In this document: positions 35,025 through 45,600 of the stretch, piece after piece
How the letters are laid out: each line of letters begins with the position of its first letter
Numbering within the stretch: position 1 is the first letter of the stretch
Assembly: GCA_015056975.1 (NCBI GenBank)
Contig: SVFG01000010.1
Coordinates: forward strand, 1 to 46,540
Length of the DNA stretch: 46,540 bases
DNA from: Lachnospiraceae bacterium
GTDB lineage: Bacteria > Bacillota > Clostridia > Lachnospirales > Lachnospiraceae
Direction of reading: 5' to 3'
Position numbers and translations under genes: made by a program
Notes under the pieces: generated by a model
Database searches by the model: none
Told to the model about the DNA's origin: nothing
Seen by the model: only the letters and a program-made list of their open reading frames with translations

Positions 35025-35215
35025 TTTATGAATTGTGTGCCGCTATGAATGTGTCGTGTGGCAAGTAGCCGAATGAGAATTGTCTGAGCGACTTATGCGC
35101 CACGGATATGAGACTCTGTATTGAGGCTCATATCCGTGGCGCATCGGAGACGAAGACAATCTTATTCGGATAACTTGTAGCAAAATATAGGAAAGAGAGG
35201 CACGCAATTCATAAA
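35025..35215 (+). repeat. Long intergenic hairpin element, family 2, copy C
   Basis: Outer arms TTTATGAATTGTGTGCC (35025-35041) and GGCACGCAATTCATAAA (35199-35215) pair at all but one position. Middle arms at 35069-35085 and 35154-35169 (CCGAAT...TTGTCT with AGACAAT...ATTCGG) pair with one bulge. The core is a perfect 18-bp inverted repeat, ATGCGCCACGGATATGAG (35095-35112) with its complement at 35127-35144, around a 14-base loop. The left box 35089-35116 recurs at 46348-46375 with 27 of 28 bases identical. The element lies between the T-box terminator and tyrS, inside the transcribed leader. The rest of the gap (35216-35285) holds only the tyrS ribosome binding site. Confidence 0.9.
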
Positions 35216-35285
35216 GCCCCTCTAGTCATTGGTTGTCTTAATCACGCCCGAGATGAAAGAAAATAAAAGAAAAGAGGAAAGAAAC

Positions 35286-36518
35286 ATGACAATCAATGAA
35301 ACAGAACTGACAAAACAGGTGCGTCACCAGATGCGCGTCATCAGAAAGGGAGCAGTGGAGCTAATCGGTGAGGAACAGCTGGAGGAGAAAATCCGTAAGA
35401 GTATTGAGACAGGCAAGCCCCTTACCATCAAATTCGGCATGGACCCCAGCGCACCGGATTTACATTTGGGGCACGCAGTAGTGCTTCGTAAGCTGAAGCA
35501 GATGCAGGATTTGGGACACAATATTGTTATCATTATCGGTGATTTCACTGCCAAAATCGGTGACCCTACGGGAAGAAGCAAGGGCAGAAAAGCCATGTCT
35601 GAGCAAGAGGTTATGGAGAATGCCCAGACCTACCAGGAGCAGGTCTTCCACATTCTGGATAAGGAAAAGACTACTGTGCGTTTTAACGGGGAATGGCTGG
35701 AGCTTCTCAGACTGGATGATGTGCTGCGGTTGGCATCAACCATTACTGTAGCGCGTATGCTTGAGCGTGATGACTTTAAAAAGCGTTTTGTAGGAAATGT
35801 GCCTATCAGTCTTCACGAGTTTTTCTACCCGCTTTTGCAGGCCTTTGATTCCGTAGAACTTCAGGCTGATTTAGAGCTTGGTGGAACAGACCAGACCTTC
35901 AATATCTTAATGGGAAGAAGCCTTCAGAAAGAGATGGGGATGGAGTCTCAGGCTGCCTTGTTTATGCCTATCTTAGAAGGTACTGACGGTGTGGAAAAGA
36001 TGAGCAAGAGTCTGGGCAATTACATTGGTATCCATGAGCCTGCGGAGGTTATGTTTAGAAAGGTGATGCAGATACCGGATGATTTAATCGTCAAATACTT
36101 TGAACTGGCTACGGATATAGAACCGGAAGAACTTGACAAAATCAAGGAAGAACTGGCAGATGGAGTGAACCCCAAAGAGAGCAAGCTTCTCCTGGCAAAG
36201 ATGATTACGCAGCTGTACCACACAGAGGAAGAGACTAAGGCGGCACAAGAGTTTTTCAAGGAGGCATTTACCAACAAGGGCATACCGGAAAAGGTTGACA
36301 TCTTACAGGTAGTGCTGGAGCAGGGCAATTTGTATGACTGCATCCGTCCTCTGATTCAGGCAAATGTGGTTGAAAGCGGCGCGGCCCTACGCAGAATGAT
36401 TTCTCAGGGCGGTGTGAAGATAAACAACGAAGTTGTGAAGAAGCTGGATGCAGAAGTGAAAGAGGGAGATGTGCTGAAGGTCGGAAAGAAGCATTTTGTG
36501 AAGGTGAATTTTGTGTAG
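35286..36518 (+). CDS. tyrS: Tyrosyl-tRNA synthetase
   Basis: TyrRS charges tRNATyr. The 410-residue class I enzyme has the HIGH-type motif HLGH at 60-63 (DPSAPDLHLGHAVV), a KMSKS loop at 238-242 (GVEKMSKSLGN), and a C-terminal S4 RNA-binding domain from about residue 345 (AALRRMISQGGVKINNEVV). HLGH with PDLHLGH is typical of the TyrZ-type branch. GAGGAAAG lies just before ATG 35286; the longer in-frame start at 35229 would add 19 atypical residues. Expression is controlled by the Tyr T-box upstream. A bidirectional terminator follows. Confidence 0.96.
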   Translation: MTINETELTKQVRHQMRVIRKGAVELIGEEQLEEKIRKSIETGKPLTIKFGMDPSAPDLHLGHAVVLRKLKQMQDLGHNIVIIIGDFTAKIGDPTGRSKGRKAMSEQEVMENAQTYQEQVFHILDKEKTTVRFNGEWLELLRLDDVLRLASTITVARMLERDDFKKRFVGNVPISLHEFFYPLLQAFDSVELQADLELGGTDQTFNILMGRSLQKEMGMESQAALFMPILEGTDGVEKMSKSLGNYIGIHEPAEVMFRKVMQIPDDLIVKYFELATDIEPEELDKIKEELADGVNPKESKLLLAKMITQLYHTEEETKAAQEFFKEAFTNKGIPEKVDILQVVLEQGNLYDCIRPLIQANVVESGAALRRMISQGGVKINNEVVKKLDAEVKEGDVLKVGKKHFVKVNFV

Positions 36519-36533
36519 GCGTAATTGACAAAG

Positions 36534-36583
36534 AAACTGCACCTAAACACTTACTTATTTGCAAGTGTCAGGTGCAGTTTTTT
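36534..36583. terminator. Bidirectional terminator between tyrS and the HAD gene
   Basis: AAACTGCACCT (36534-36544) and AGGTGCAGTTT (36570-36580) pair perfectly, with an inner ACACTT.../AAGTGT helix, followed by a T-run to 36583. Confidence 0.88.
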
Positions 36584-36596
36584 ACAAAATGCAGGT

Positions 36597-37406
36597 CTAT
36601 CTAATGCAGGCTTCATTCAGGTCCTTTATAGTCTCAAACACATAATCCGGCTGATAAGGTGTGTCCTTAATATCCTCAGGTGTGGCTTCTCCGGTGAAAA
36701 CCACGCAGGTGTCCACGCCACCATTGATGCCACAGGCAATGTCGGTGTATAAGCGGTCACCGACCACCAAAGTCTCCTCAGGGGTAAAGCCGGATAACTT
36801 CAGACAAAGCTCAACAACCTCTTTGCTGGGTTTTCCCAGATATTGAGGTTTCTTATCTGTGGTGGCGGTAAGCATATCGCAGATGGCACCACAGTCAGGG
36901 ATAAAGCCAAAGTCTATGGGACAGCGTAAATCGGGGTTTGTTCCGTAGAAGGGCACATCTGTTGTAAACAGGACCTTGCAGGCTTCTGTAAGCTTGTTGT
37001 AGGTAAGCTCGCTGTCATAAGCAACCACTACGCAGGCGATATTTTCCTCGGCAGTTTCTACAATGTTTAGACCATTCTTTTTAAGCTCCTCCACAAAGGA
37101 AGCAGTGCCCAGCACATAGATTTTACGGTCTGCATAATGCGTTTTCAAAAATCGCAGTGTCATGTACCCGGAGGTGACAAACTGGTCTGCGGTAGTCTCC
37201 AACTGAAATGCATTGCGGAATTTCTCCACATAATCCTCGCCGCTCTTGGTAGAGTTGTTGGTGATAAAGTAAGACTTACCGCCAATATCGTCAATGTATT
37301 TTAATAAGTCAGCGCTCCCCTCATAAAGGGTGTCTCCTACGGCTAGTGTTCCGTCTATATCAAATAGAAATAATTTCTTTTGTTTTAATGCTTCTATGGT
37401 CTTCAT
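36597..37406 (-). CDS. HAD-IIA family phosphatase (NagD/AraL-like)
   Basis: The 269-residue protein belongs to the HAD superfamily, subclass IIA. Motif I is LFLFDIDGTLAVGD (nucleophile Asp and general-acid Asp), motif II is the SYFITNNSTKS loop typical of NagD-like enzymes, LGKPSKEVVELCL carries the motif III Lys, and VVGDRLYTDIACG is motif IV. A C2-type cap lies between motifs II and III. Members dephosphorylate nucleotides, sugar phosphates or 4-nitrophenyl phosphate; the substrate cannot be told. GGGAG lies 8 bases before ATG 37406, so the longer frame to 37451 is not used. It converges on tyrS across a shared terminator. Confidence 0.92.
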   Translation of the reverse strand: MKTIEALKQKKLFLFDIDGTLAVGDTLYEGSADLLKYIDDIGGKSYFITNNSTKSGEDYVEKFRNAFQLETTADQFVTSGYMTLRFLKTHYADRKIYVLGTASFVEELKKNGLNIVETAEENIACVVVAYDSELTYNKLTEACKVLFTTDVPFYGTNPDLRCPIDFGFIPDCGAICDMLTATTDKKPQYLGKPSKEVVELCLKLSGFTPEETLVVGDRLYTDIACGINGGVDTCVVFTGEATPEDIKDTPYQPDYVFETIKDLNEACIR

Positions 37407-37552
37407 GTAATTTCTCCCAGTATGAATTTTTGAGTCATGTATTGCGTGCACACATAATATATCGCGTATCTCGCCTCTCGCATACTAACACATTTATTAT
37501 CTTATGGAAAGATGTTTTTGTCTAGGTAAATAAAGGCACGCTAACAAATTTA

Positions 37553-37581
37553 TTGATATGCTGGAAGAAACACCATATTTA
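37553..37581 (+). promoter_or_regulatory. Possible promoter for exoA
   Basis: TTGATA (37553-37558), 17 bases, TATTTA (37576-37581), about 70 bases before the exoA start. Only a moderate match to consensus. Confidence 0.4.
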
Positions 37582-37651
37582 TGGTAACATAGTTGTGGAA
37601 CATAAGGATGCAAAAAGAAGAATATAAACAGTTAGAAAATGGAGGACTTGT

Positions 37652-38413
37652 ATGAAACTGATATCATGGAATGTAAATGGTCTCAGAGCCTGCTTGCAAA
37701 AGGGCTTTATGGGCTTTTTTAAGGAGATAGATGCAGATATTTTTTGCTTACAGGAGACAAAGCTGCAGGAGGGGCAGCATGATTTAGAACTGCAAGGATA
37801 CTATCAGTATTGGAATTATGCAGAAAAGAAGGGATACTCCGGTACAGCATTGTTTACCAAAAAGGAGCCTCTTAATGTAAGCTATGGCATTGGTGTGGAG
37901 CAGCATGACCATGAGGGAAGAGTGATTACTGCAGAATATGAAAATTACTATGTGGTAACAGTGTACACTCCTAATTCCCAAAGAGAACTCGCCCGTCTTT
38001 CCTATCGCATGGAGTGGGAGGCTGATTTCCTTGCCTATATCAAGGGGTTAGAGGCACGTAAGCCCGTGATTTTCTGCGGAGATTTGAACGTTGCGCACAA
38101 GGAGATTGACCTTAAGAATCCCAAGACCAATCATCAAAATGCCGGATTTTCAGATGAGGAGAGAGCCTGCTTTTCTACGATATTGGAGAATGGCTTTGTA
38201 GATACCTTCCGTTATTTTTATCCGGACTTGGAGGGAGCTTATTCTTGGTGGTCCTATATGTTTCAAGCAAGAGCAAAGAATGCAGGTTGGCGTATCGACT
38301 ACTTTGTGGTATCAGAGAAGCTTAAGGACAAGCTGACGGATGCCAAGATTCATTCACAGGTGATGGGTTCTGACCATTGTCCCGTGGAGCTAACCATTGC
38401 ATTAGAGGAGTAA
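37652..38413 (+). CDS. exoA: Exodeoxyribonuclease III / AP endonuclease
   Basis: The enzyme cleaves abasic sites and trims 3' ends in base-excision repair. The 253-residue protein shows the EEP-fold motifs of the ExoIII family: [13 protein letters not shown] at the start, FCLQETKLQ with the metal-binding Glu, VYTPNSQ and [16 protein letters not shown] near residue 145. WRIDYFVVS and [10 protein letters not shown] with the catalytic Asp-His close the protein. GGAGG precedes the ATG. A DNA glycosylase follows 5 bases after the stop, so base removal and strand cleavage are encoded together. Confidence 0.97.
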   Translation: MKLISWNVNGLRACLQKGFMGFFKEIDADIFCLQETKLQEGQHDLELQGYYQYWNYAEKKGYSGTALFTKKEPLNVSYGIGVEQHDHEGRVITAEYENYYVVTVYTPNSQRELARLSYRMEWEADFLAYIKGLEARKPVIFCGDLNVAHKEIDLKNPKTNHQNAGFSDEERACFSTILENGFVDTFRYFYPDLEGAYSWWSYMFQARAKNAGWRIDYFVVSEKLKDKLTDAKIHSQVMGSDHCPVELTIALEE

Positions 38414-38418
38414 AATAT

Positions 38419-39096
38419 ATGTTTGGGTGTAAAGAGCAGTGGGAGGAAAAGAAACGCCTGCCGAGAGAGTTCTTTGCAAGAGACGGTATTACCGTGGCAA
38501 AGGAACTTCTGGGGAAGGTTTTAGTGCACAAGACAGAGGTAGGAACCATACGAGGAATCATTACTGAGGTGGAGAGCTATATGGGAGAAGAGGACAAAGG
38601 TTCCCACACCTACGGTGGTAAGCGGACAAGCCGCACGGAGCCTATGTATCATCAGGGCGGAACCTCCTATGTATATCTGATTTACGGCATGTACAGCTGC
38701 ATGAATATTGCGGCTATGACGGAGGGAATACCGCAGGCGGTGCTTCTACGCAGTGTGGTTCCGGTGGATGAGGAGTCAAAGGAGCGGATGGTTGCATTGC
38801 GGATGGCAGACATGGAGAGGCGCAGGCGAGGGAAAGCAGTGACGAAAAGTACCACAATTCAAGAAAAATTGCCCGCTTCCATAATAAATCATCTGGCGGA
38901 CGGTCCCGGGAAGATGTGTATTGCCATGGGTATTACACGAGAAAACAATGATATAGATATGGTGGAGAGTCCGGACTTTTATGTGACAGAGGGGATTAAT
39001 GTATCGCCTGAAGAAATCAGGGCCGGGAAGCGTATCGGGATTGATTATGCGGAAGAAGCTGCCGATTATCTGTGGCGGTTTTATCTGGAAAAATAA
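38419..39096 (+). CDS. 3-methyladenine DNA glycosylase (AAG/MPG family)
   Basis: The enzyme removes alkylated purines such as 3-methyladenine and hypoxanthine from DNA. The 225-residue protein has the MPG signature: FFARDGITVAKELLGKVLVH, ITEVESYMGEEDKGSHTYGG with the catalytic Glu, RTEPMYHQGGTSYVYLIYGMY and a C-terminal IGIDYAEEAADYLWRFY. GAGGAG lies just before ATG 38419. A longer frame from 38377 overlaps the exoA end and adds 14 unrelated residues, so it is rejected. It is coupled to exoA, the next enzyme in the same repair pathway. Confidence 0.95.
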   Translation: MFGCKEQWEEKKRLPREFFARDGITVAKELLGKVLVHKTEVGTIRGIITEVESYMGEEDKGSHTYGGKRTSRTEPMYHQGGTSYVYLIYGMYSCMNIAAMTEGIPQAVLLRSVVPVDEESKERMVALRMADMERRRRGKAVTKSTTIQEKLPASIINHLADGPGKMCIAMGITRENNDIDMVESPDFYVTEGINVSPEEIRAGKRIGIDYAEEAADYLWRFYLEK

Positions 39097-39172
39097 TGCT
39101 TATAAACAATGTATGTAATTTGCAAGGTTGGTTGAGAAAGAACATTTATAGTAGATTTGTGGAGCATAAAAT

Positions 39173-42100
39173 ATGAGCTTGCGATTTTATTTTGGTCCCT
39201 CGGACGGGGAGAAAAGTAAAAAACTGTATGAAGAGATAATAGCCCGTTCTCTTAAGAACCCACGGCAGAATTATCTGGTGATTGTGCCGGATCAGTTTAC
39301 CATGCAGACCCAGAAGGAGCTGGTTACCATGCATGAGCGGGGCGGCATCATGAATATTGATGTACTAAGCTTCGGTCGTCTGAGTCACCGTATTTTGGAA
39401 GAGGTGGGTCACAAGGAGATTCCGGTGCTGGATGATACGGGAAAAAGTTTGGTGTTGCAAAAGGTGGCAGCAGGTCTTAAGGACAGTCTGCCTACTCTTG
39501 GCGGGCATTTGCACAAGCAGGGGTATATCCATGAGGTAAAGAGTGCCATATCGGAATTTATGCAGTACGGCATCAGCACAGAGGATGTGTCCAAGCTTAT
39601 TGCCTTTGCAGAAAAGAGAGGAGCCCTGGTACACAAGCTAAAGGATTTACAAACGTTGTACAAGGGTTTTATGGAATATATTCAGGGACATTTTGTGACT
39701 ACGGAGGAAACCTTGGATGTACTGCGGCGTTCCCTTGCAAAATCTAAGCTGATAAAGGATAGTGTCATTGTTTTGGAGGGCTTTACAGGCTTTACCCCTA
39801 TTCAAAATCGTCTCATACAGGAGCTGATGCTCCTTAGTTCAGAAACCATTGTGTCCCTCACCTTGGGAGAGGGAGAGGACCCATATAAGCTAGATGGTGA
39901 GCAGAAGCTTTTCTACCTGACCAAGAAGACGGTAGCAGATTTGGAGAAGCTGGCAGCGGAAGCGGGAGTAAGCAGAGGGCAGGATGTGTTTGTCGTGGGA
40001 CAGGTATCACCGGCGGACGAGACATCATCCGGCGCAATGGAATGGCCCGATGCTAAATCTACAGAGCAAGATTCGGCGCTTATTCACTTACAACAAAATC
40101 TCTTTCGCTATGTCTATAAGCCTTATGAGGAAGCGCAGGGGCAGATCCGGATGTTTGAAACCACCACTCCCAAGGAGGAGGTACACCAGGCAGGGCTTAT
40201 GATTCGCAGGCTGATTCGCGATGAGGGGCTTGCCTACCGTGACATTGCGGTAATCATGGGGGATTTAGAGGGCTATGCGCCCTATGTGGAGACAGAGTTT
40301 GCGCGTCTTCAGATTCCCTGCTTTATTGACCGTACCGGAGGGATTGTACTAAATCCCATGATTGAATATATCAAGAGTGCACTGGCACTTTTTATAAAAG
40401 ATTTTTCCTACGAGGCAGTGTTCCATTATCTGCGAAGCGGTATGGCAGATCTGGACAGGGAGGATATTGATGAGCTGGAAAATTATGTGATTCAGACAGG
40501 CCTTCGGGGAGAGCGCAGCTATAGCCGGCTGTTTACCCACAAGACAGCGCAGATGAAGGACGAGGAGCCCCTGCAAAAGCTGAACACTCTGCGGGAACAG
40601 ATGATGGGGCAGGTGGAAATGCTTCGTCCCGGCAAGAAGGAATGTGCAAAAGATTATGTAAACCGACTGTATGATTTTCTGGTGCAGAATAAGGTACAGG
40701 AAAAGCTTGTGGCATATGAACAGGCCTTTACGGAGCAGGGACAGCTGTCCAAGGCAAGAGAGTATGCTCAGATTTACAGGCTGGTGATGGAGCTGCTCAA
40801 TCAGATTTATGAGCTTTTGGGTGAGGAAGAAATTACCCTGCAGGAGTTTGCGGATATCCTTGAGGCAGGCTTTGGTGAAATTGAAGTGGGAACCATTCCC
40901 CAGAATGTGGACCGCATTCTGGTGGGAGATATGGAGAGAACCAGATTAAAATCCGTGAAGGTATTGTTTTTCCTGGGAGTCAATGACGGTAACATCCCCA
41001 AGAATGCTTCTAAGGGCGGCATTATTTCGGACATGGACAGGGAGTTTCTCAGGGAGTCTGAGCTGGAGCTGGCACCCTCTCCCAGACAGCAGATGTTTAT
41101 CCAGAGATTTTATTTGTACTTAAATATGACGAAGCCCTCGGAGCGGCTGTATCTGTCCTATTCCAAAATGAACAGTCAGGGAAAGAGTCTTCGCCCTGCT
41201 TATTTGGTTGACATGGCGCAGAAATTGTTTCCAACCCTTACCGTGGAATACCCTCAAAATCGCAGTGCGATAGAACAGATGGAAACCCCTGTGGAAGGAC
41301 TGGACTATCTTTCCGAAAAACTGCGTGATTATGTGCTTGGGATTTCCGATGTGGAGAAACAGGAGCTTTTCACCATATACCATGCCTATGACAGGGAAGA
41401 GTTAAAGGAGACCAGAGAGCTTCTTACAGATGCCGCTTTCCTGCGCTATCAGGAATCGGCGCTGTCAAAGGCTGTGGCAAGAGCCATTTACGGAAGACAG
41501 TTAAGTAACAGCGTCACCCGTCTGGAAACCTATGCTTCCTGTGCTTTCAGGCACTTTTTGCAATATGGTCTGACCTTAAAGGAGAGAGAAGAGTTTGGAT
41601 TTGAAGCGGTGGACATGGGTAATGTTTACCACGGCGTACTTGAGATTTTTGCAGATAAGTTAAAGCATTCCGATTATACTTGGTTTGATTTTCCTGAGGA
41701 ATTTGGCAGACAGACGATAAAGGAGGCGCTTGTAAGCTACGCCGCCACCTACGGGGATACGGTGTTATACAGCAGTGCCAGAAACGAGTATGCCATCACC
41801 CGTATGGAGCGCATTTTATCCAGAACGGTGCTTACTCTTAAAGAGCAGTTAAAGAAGGGTGTTTTTACCCCTGCCCATTATGAGGTATCCTTCCAGTTTG
41901 CGGAGGAGCTTGACAGCATCCGGATAAAGCTGTCGGATGATGAACGCATGCGACTTAAGGGAAGAATTGACCGCATCGATACTGCGGAGGATGACGAGCA
42001 TGTATATGTGAAGGTCATTGATTACAAATCCGGCAATAAGCAGTTTGATTTGGCAGCCTTATATTACGGACTGCAATTACAGCTTGTGGTCTATATGAAT

Positions 42101-42634
42101 GCGGCAATGGAGCTTACGGCAAAGGAGCATCCGGACAAGAAGGTAGTACCCGCAGCCATGCTGTATTATCATGTGGAGGACCCCACGGTGGAAAGCCCTG
42201 TGGAGTTAACCGAAGAGGAAATTCAGGAGCAGATTTTGGAAAAGCTTCGCATGAACGGCGTGGTAAACAGTGAGCCGGATATTGTGGAGCGTTTGGATAC
42301 TACCATGCAGGACAAGTCACAGGTGATTCCTGTGGAACGCAAGAAGGATGGAAGCTTTTCTGCCCGCTCTTCGGTGATGAGTCCTGAGGAATTGCAGGTG
42401 GTTTCTAATTATGTAAACCATAAAATGCAGGCCATCGGAAGAGAGATACTGGATGGAAAGATTGCAATAAACCCTTACGAAAAGGGTGGTGAAGAGGCAT
42501 GTACCTATTGTGCCTACAAAAAGGTTTGCGGCTTTGACAATCAAATCGGCGGTTATCAGAAGCGGAAGCTTGCTGATTTATCAAAAGAAGAACTATTTGA
42601 GAAGATGACTATGGAGGAGAATCGTGGCAATTAA
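39173..42634 (+). CDS. addB: ATP-dependent helicase/nuclease subunit B
   Basis: AddB partners AddA in processing double-strand breaks to recombinogenic ends. The 1153-residue protein has an inactive-helicase N-terminal part, a central region and a RecB-type nuclease. The nuclease motif is VIDYKSG (Asp950, Lys952). Four cysteines, Cys790, Cys1110, Cys1113 and Cys1119, are spaced as the family's iron-sulfur clamp. The N-terminal nucleotide loop reads GPSDGEKS (residues 8-15), so the glycine before Lys of the Walker A consensus is Glu. GGAG lies 8 bases before the ATG. The end overlaps the addA start by 11 bases, indicating coupled translation. Confidence 0.96.
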   Translation: MSLRFYFGPSDGEKSKKLYEEIIARSLKNPRQNYLVIVPDQFTMQTQKELVTMHERGGIMNIDVLSFGRLSHRILEEVGHKEIPVLDDTGKSLVLQKVAAGLKDSLPTLGGHLHKQGYIHEVKSAISEFMQYGISTEDVSKLIAFAEKRGALVHKLKDLQTLYKGFMEYIQGHFVTTEETLDVLRRSLAKSKLIKDSVIVLEGFTGFTPIQNRLIQELMLLSSETIVSLTLGEGEDPYKLDGEQKLFYLTKKTVADLEKLAAEAGVSRGQDVFVVGQVSPADETSSGAMEWPDAKSTEQDSALIHLQQNLFRYVYKPYEEAQGQIRMFETTTPKEEVHQAGLMIRRLIRDEGLAYRDIAVIMGDLEGYAPYVETEFARLQIPCFIDRTGGIVLNPMIEYIKSALALFIKDFSYEAVFHYLRSGMADLDREDIDELENYVIQTGLRGERSYSRLFTHKTAQMKDEEPLQKLNTLREQMMGQVEMLRPGKKECAKDYVNRLYDFLVQNKVQEKLVAYEQAFTEQGQLSKAREYAQIYRLVMELLNQIYELLGEEEITLQEFADILEAGFGEIEVGTIPQNVDRILVGDMERTRLKSVKVLFFLGVNDGNIPKNASKGGIISDMDREFLRESELELAPSPRQQMFIQRFYLYLNMTKPSERLYLSYSKMNSQGKSLRPAYLVDMAQKLFPTLTVEYPQNRSAIEQMETPVEGLDYLSEKLRDYVLGISDVEKQELFTIYHAYDREELKETRELLTDAAFLRYQESALSKAVARAIYGRQLSNSVTRLETYASCAFRHFLQYGLTLKEREEFGFEAVDMGNVYHGVLEIFADKLKHSDYTWFDFPEEFGRQTIKEALVSYAATYGDTVLYSSARNEYAITRMERILSRTVLTLKEQLKKGVFTPAHYEVSFQFAEELDSIRIKLSDDERMRLKGRIDRIDTAEDDEHVYVKVIDYKSGNKQFDLAALYYGLQLQLVVYMNAAMELTAKEHPDKKVVPAAMLYYHVEDPTVESPVELTEEEIQEQILEKLRMNGVVNSEPDIVERLDTTMQDKSQVIPVERKKDGSFSARSSVMSPEELQVVSNYVNHKMQAIGREILDGKIAINPYEKGGEEACTYCAYKKVCGFDNQIGGYQKRKLADLSKEELFEKMTMEENRGN

Positions 42635-45600
42635 GTTTACCCCACAGCAGCAACAGGTAATTGAACTTCATAATCGTAATATTTTGGTTTCGGCGGCAGC
42701 AGGAAGCGGTAAGACGGCGGTGCTGGTGGAGCGTATCATTCAGATGATATGTGACGAGGAGCATCCGGTGGATATTGACAGGCTGTTGATTGTGACTTTT
42801 ACCAATGCTGCGGCAGCAGAGATGCGGGAGCGTATTGCGGCAGGAATCGCAGGAAGGCTTCTTTTAAATCCTGTCTCAGAGCATATTCAGAAGCAGTCAA
42901 CCCTATTGCATAATGCCCTGATTACTACCATTGACAGCTTCAGTCTGTTCCTGATTCGCAATCACTTCAATGAAATCGGCCTGGACCCGGCTTTTCGTGT
43001 GGCAGATGAAGGAGAGATTAAGCTGTTAAGGCAGGAAGTGCTTCAGGAGCTTTTGGAGGAGGCTTACGCAAAAAAAGAAGAGTGCTTTTTTCAGTGTGTG
43101 GAATATTTCTGTCCCGGTGGCAGGGAGAGTGTACTGGAAAAGCATATTTTAAACCTGTCAGCCTATGCGGCAAGCTTTCCCTGGCCGGAGGAGTGGTTGC
43201 TCCTTCGCAAGAAGGATTACGGCTCAGAGGATGCAGACGCTCTTTTAAACAGTGATTGGGGACAATACCTGAAAAAGTATGTGGACTCCATGATAATAGG
43301 CTGTGCAGATAAGCTAAAGGAAGCAAGGGATATCTGCGAAACACCCGATGGACCCTATATGTATGGGGAGCTTTTGGACAAAGAGATAGAGCTTATAGAG
43401 AGACTTACCTTTTGTGAAAGTCTTGCAGAGTATGGTACAAGACTTGGCACGGTGGAGTTCGGCAGACTGCCCACCAAGAAGGATGACAGTGTTTCTCCCT
43501 TAAAGAGAGAGCTTGCAAAGAATCTTCGAGGAGAAGTGAAGGAAATTATGAAGAAGCTGGAGGAGCAGCTTTTTGCAACTCCCATTGAACTTACACTAAA
43601 GCAGGGGGAGGCTTGTGTGGAGCCTGTGAGCGTGCTGATTGATTTGGTGCTGGAATTTGACAGGCGCATGAGGGAGAAGAAGCAGGAAAAGAAGCTCATA
43701 GACTTTTCAGACATGGAGCATTATGCGCTGGATATTTTACTGACCAGGGAGGAGGGCGAAATAAAGCCCAGTGCTGTGGCGCTTGAGTACAGGCAATATT
43801 TTCATGAAATTCTGATAGATGAGTATCAGGACAGTAATCTGGTACAGGAATACCTGCTCAAGGCGGTATCAGGAGAAGAGGACGGTAAGTTTAACCGTTT
43901 CATGGTAGGCGATGTGAAGCAGAGTATTTACAAATTCCGTCTTGCAAGACCGGAGCTGTTTTTGGAAAAGTATGATACCTACAAAGAGGAAGGAGAGTGT
44001 CAACGCATTGACCTTTCCAAGAATTTCCGAAGCAGAGCTCAGGTTGTTGATTCCGTGAACGCACTTTTTTCCCGGATGATGAGTAAGGAAATCGGTGGTA
44101 TCAGCTATGATGAGCGGGCGGCATTGTATGTAGGGGCTGATTATCCTGAAAATGCAGGTTGTGAAAGTGAATTGCTATTGATTGAAAAACCTGACAGCAG
44201 TGAGGAGCTTGGTGCAAAGCAGGCGGAGGCGCTGGCGATTGCCGGAAGGATAAAAAGGTTGCTCAAGGAGTTTCAGGTAACGGATAAGGAAACCGGTGCC
44301 TTGCGGCCGGTGCGTTTTAAGGATATGGTGATTCTGCTTCGCACCAACAGCGGATGGGATCAGGAGTTTAAGGAGGTCTTAGAGGGAGAGGGAATCCCTG
44401 TTTACATTACCTCCAAAACAGGATATTTTGCAGCTACAGAGGTGCAGCAACTGTTACAATTTTTGAGAGTACTTGATAATCCCAGACAGGATATCGCTTT
44501 CTATAGTGTGATGAAATCTGTTTTTGGCGGATTTACGGAGGAGGAGATTGCTCTTATCCGCGCGAAGGACAAAGAGGTGTCTCTGTATGAGGCGGTTTGT
44601 GCATGGGCGAAGAAGGTTGCAGATGGAGTGCAGGGCACTGCGGGAGAGCAAGAGACCAAGCATTTGGAACCGGTGGAATCGGAGTCTCTGCAACATAAGG
44701 CAGATGCTTTCCTGAAAATGCTTGGCATGTACCGCGAGTATACTTCCTATATGCCCATCCGTGACTTGTTGCAGAAACTTTTGGATGACTTTAACTATCT
44801 GCACTATGTGACAGCTCTTCCCGCGGGAAGCAAGCGCAAGTCCAATGTGGAAATGCTGTTAACCAAGGCTTCCGATTTTGAGAAGACCAGCTATTTCGGA
44901 TTGTTCCACTTTGTACGTTATATGGAGCAGTTGGAGAAATATGAGGTGGATTACGGCGAGGCTGACACTCTGGATGAAAATGCGGATGTGGTGCGGATTA
45001 TGAGTATTCACAAGAGTAAGGGTCTGGAGTTCCCTGTAACCTTTGTGGCAGGCTTATCCAAGCGCTTTAACATGCAGGATGTGAACCAGTCCCTGATTGT
45101 GGATATGGATTTGGGGCTTGCTACAGATTATGTGGATGCAAAGCGGCGAATCCGCAATAAAACCCTTAGACGGACAGTGCTTTCTAAGAAGATGCGCGAG
45201 GATAGTCTTTCAGAGGAGCTTAGAGTATTGTATGTGGCACTTACCCGTGCTAAGGAAAAGCTGATTCTTACCGCCACGTTGGAAAATGCTGCGGAGAAGT
45301 GGGAGCTTTTTAAAGAGAAGAAAACGCATCAGCTTACCTACATTGATTTCATGCAGGCATCCGGGTATCTGGACTTTTTGTTGCCGGTTATGGCCGATAC
45401 CGGAATACAGGTGTCCGTGCAGGATACGTCTGAATTCTTGGTGGAGGAATTTAAGGAGCAGGTGGATATTTACGAAAGGAAGCTTGCCCTTGAAAATGCT
45501 GCCATGTATGCAGACAAAGAAGCTCTTGCAAATTTGGAGGCGCGTTTTGCACATCGCTATGCCTTCGCAAATTTGGAGGGACTATATACCAAGACTACTG

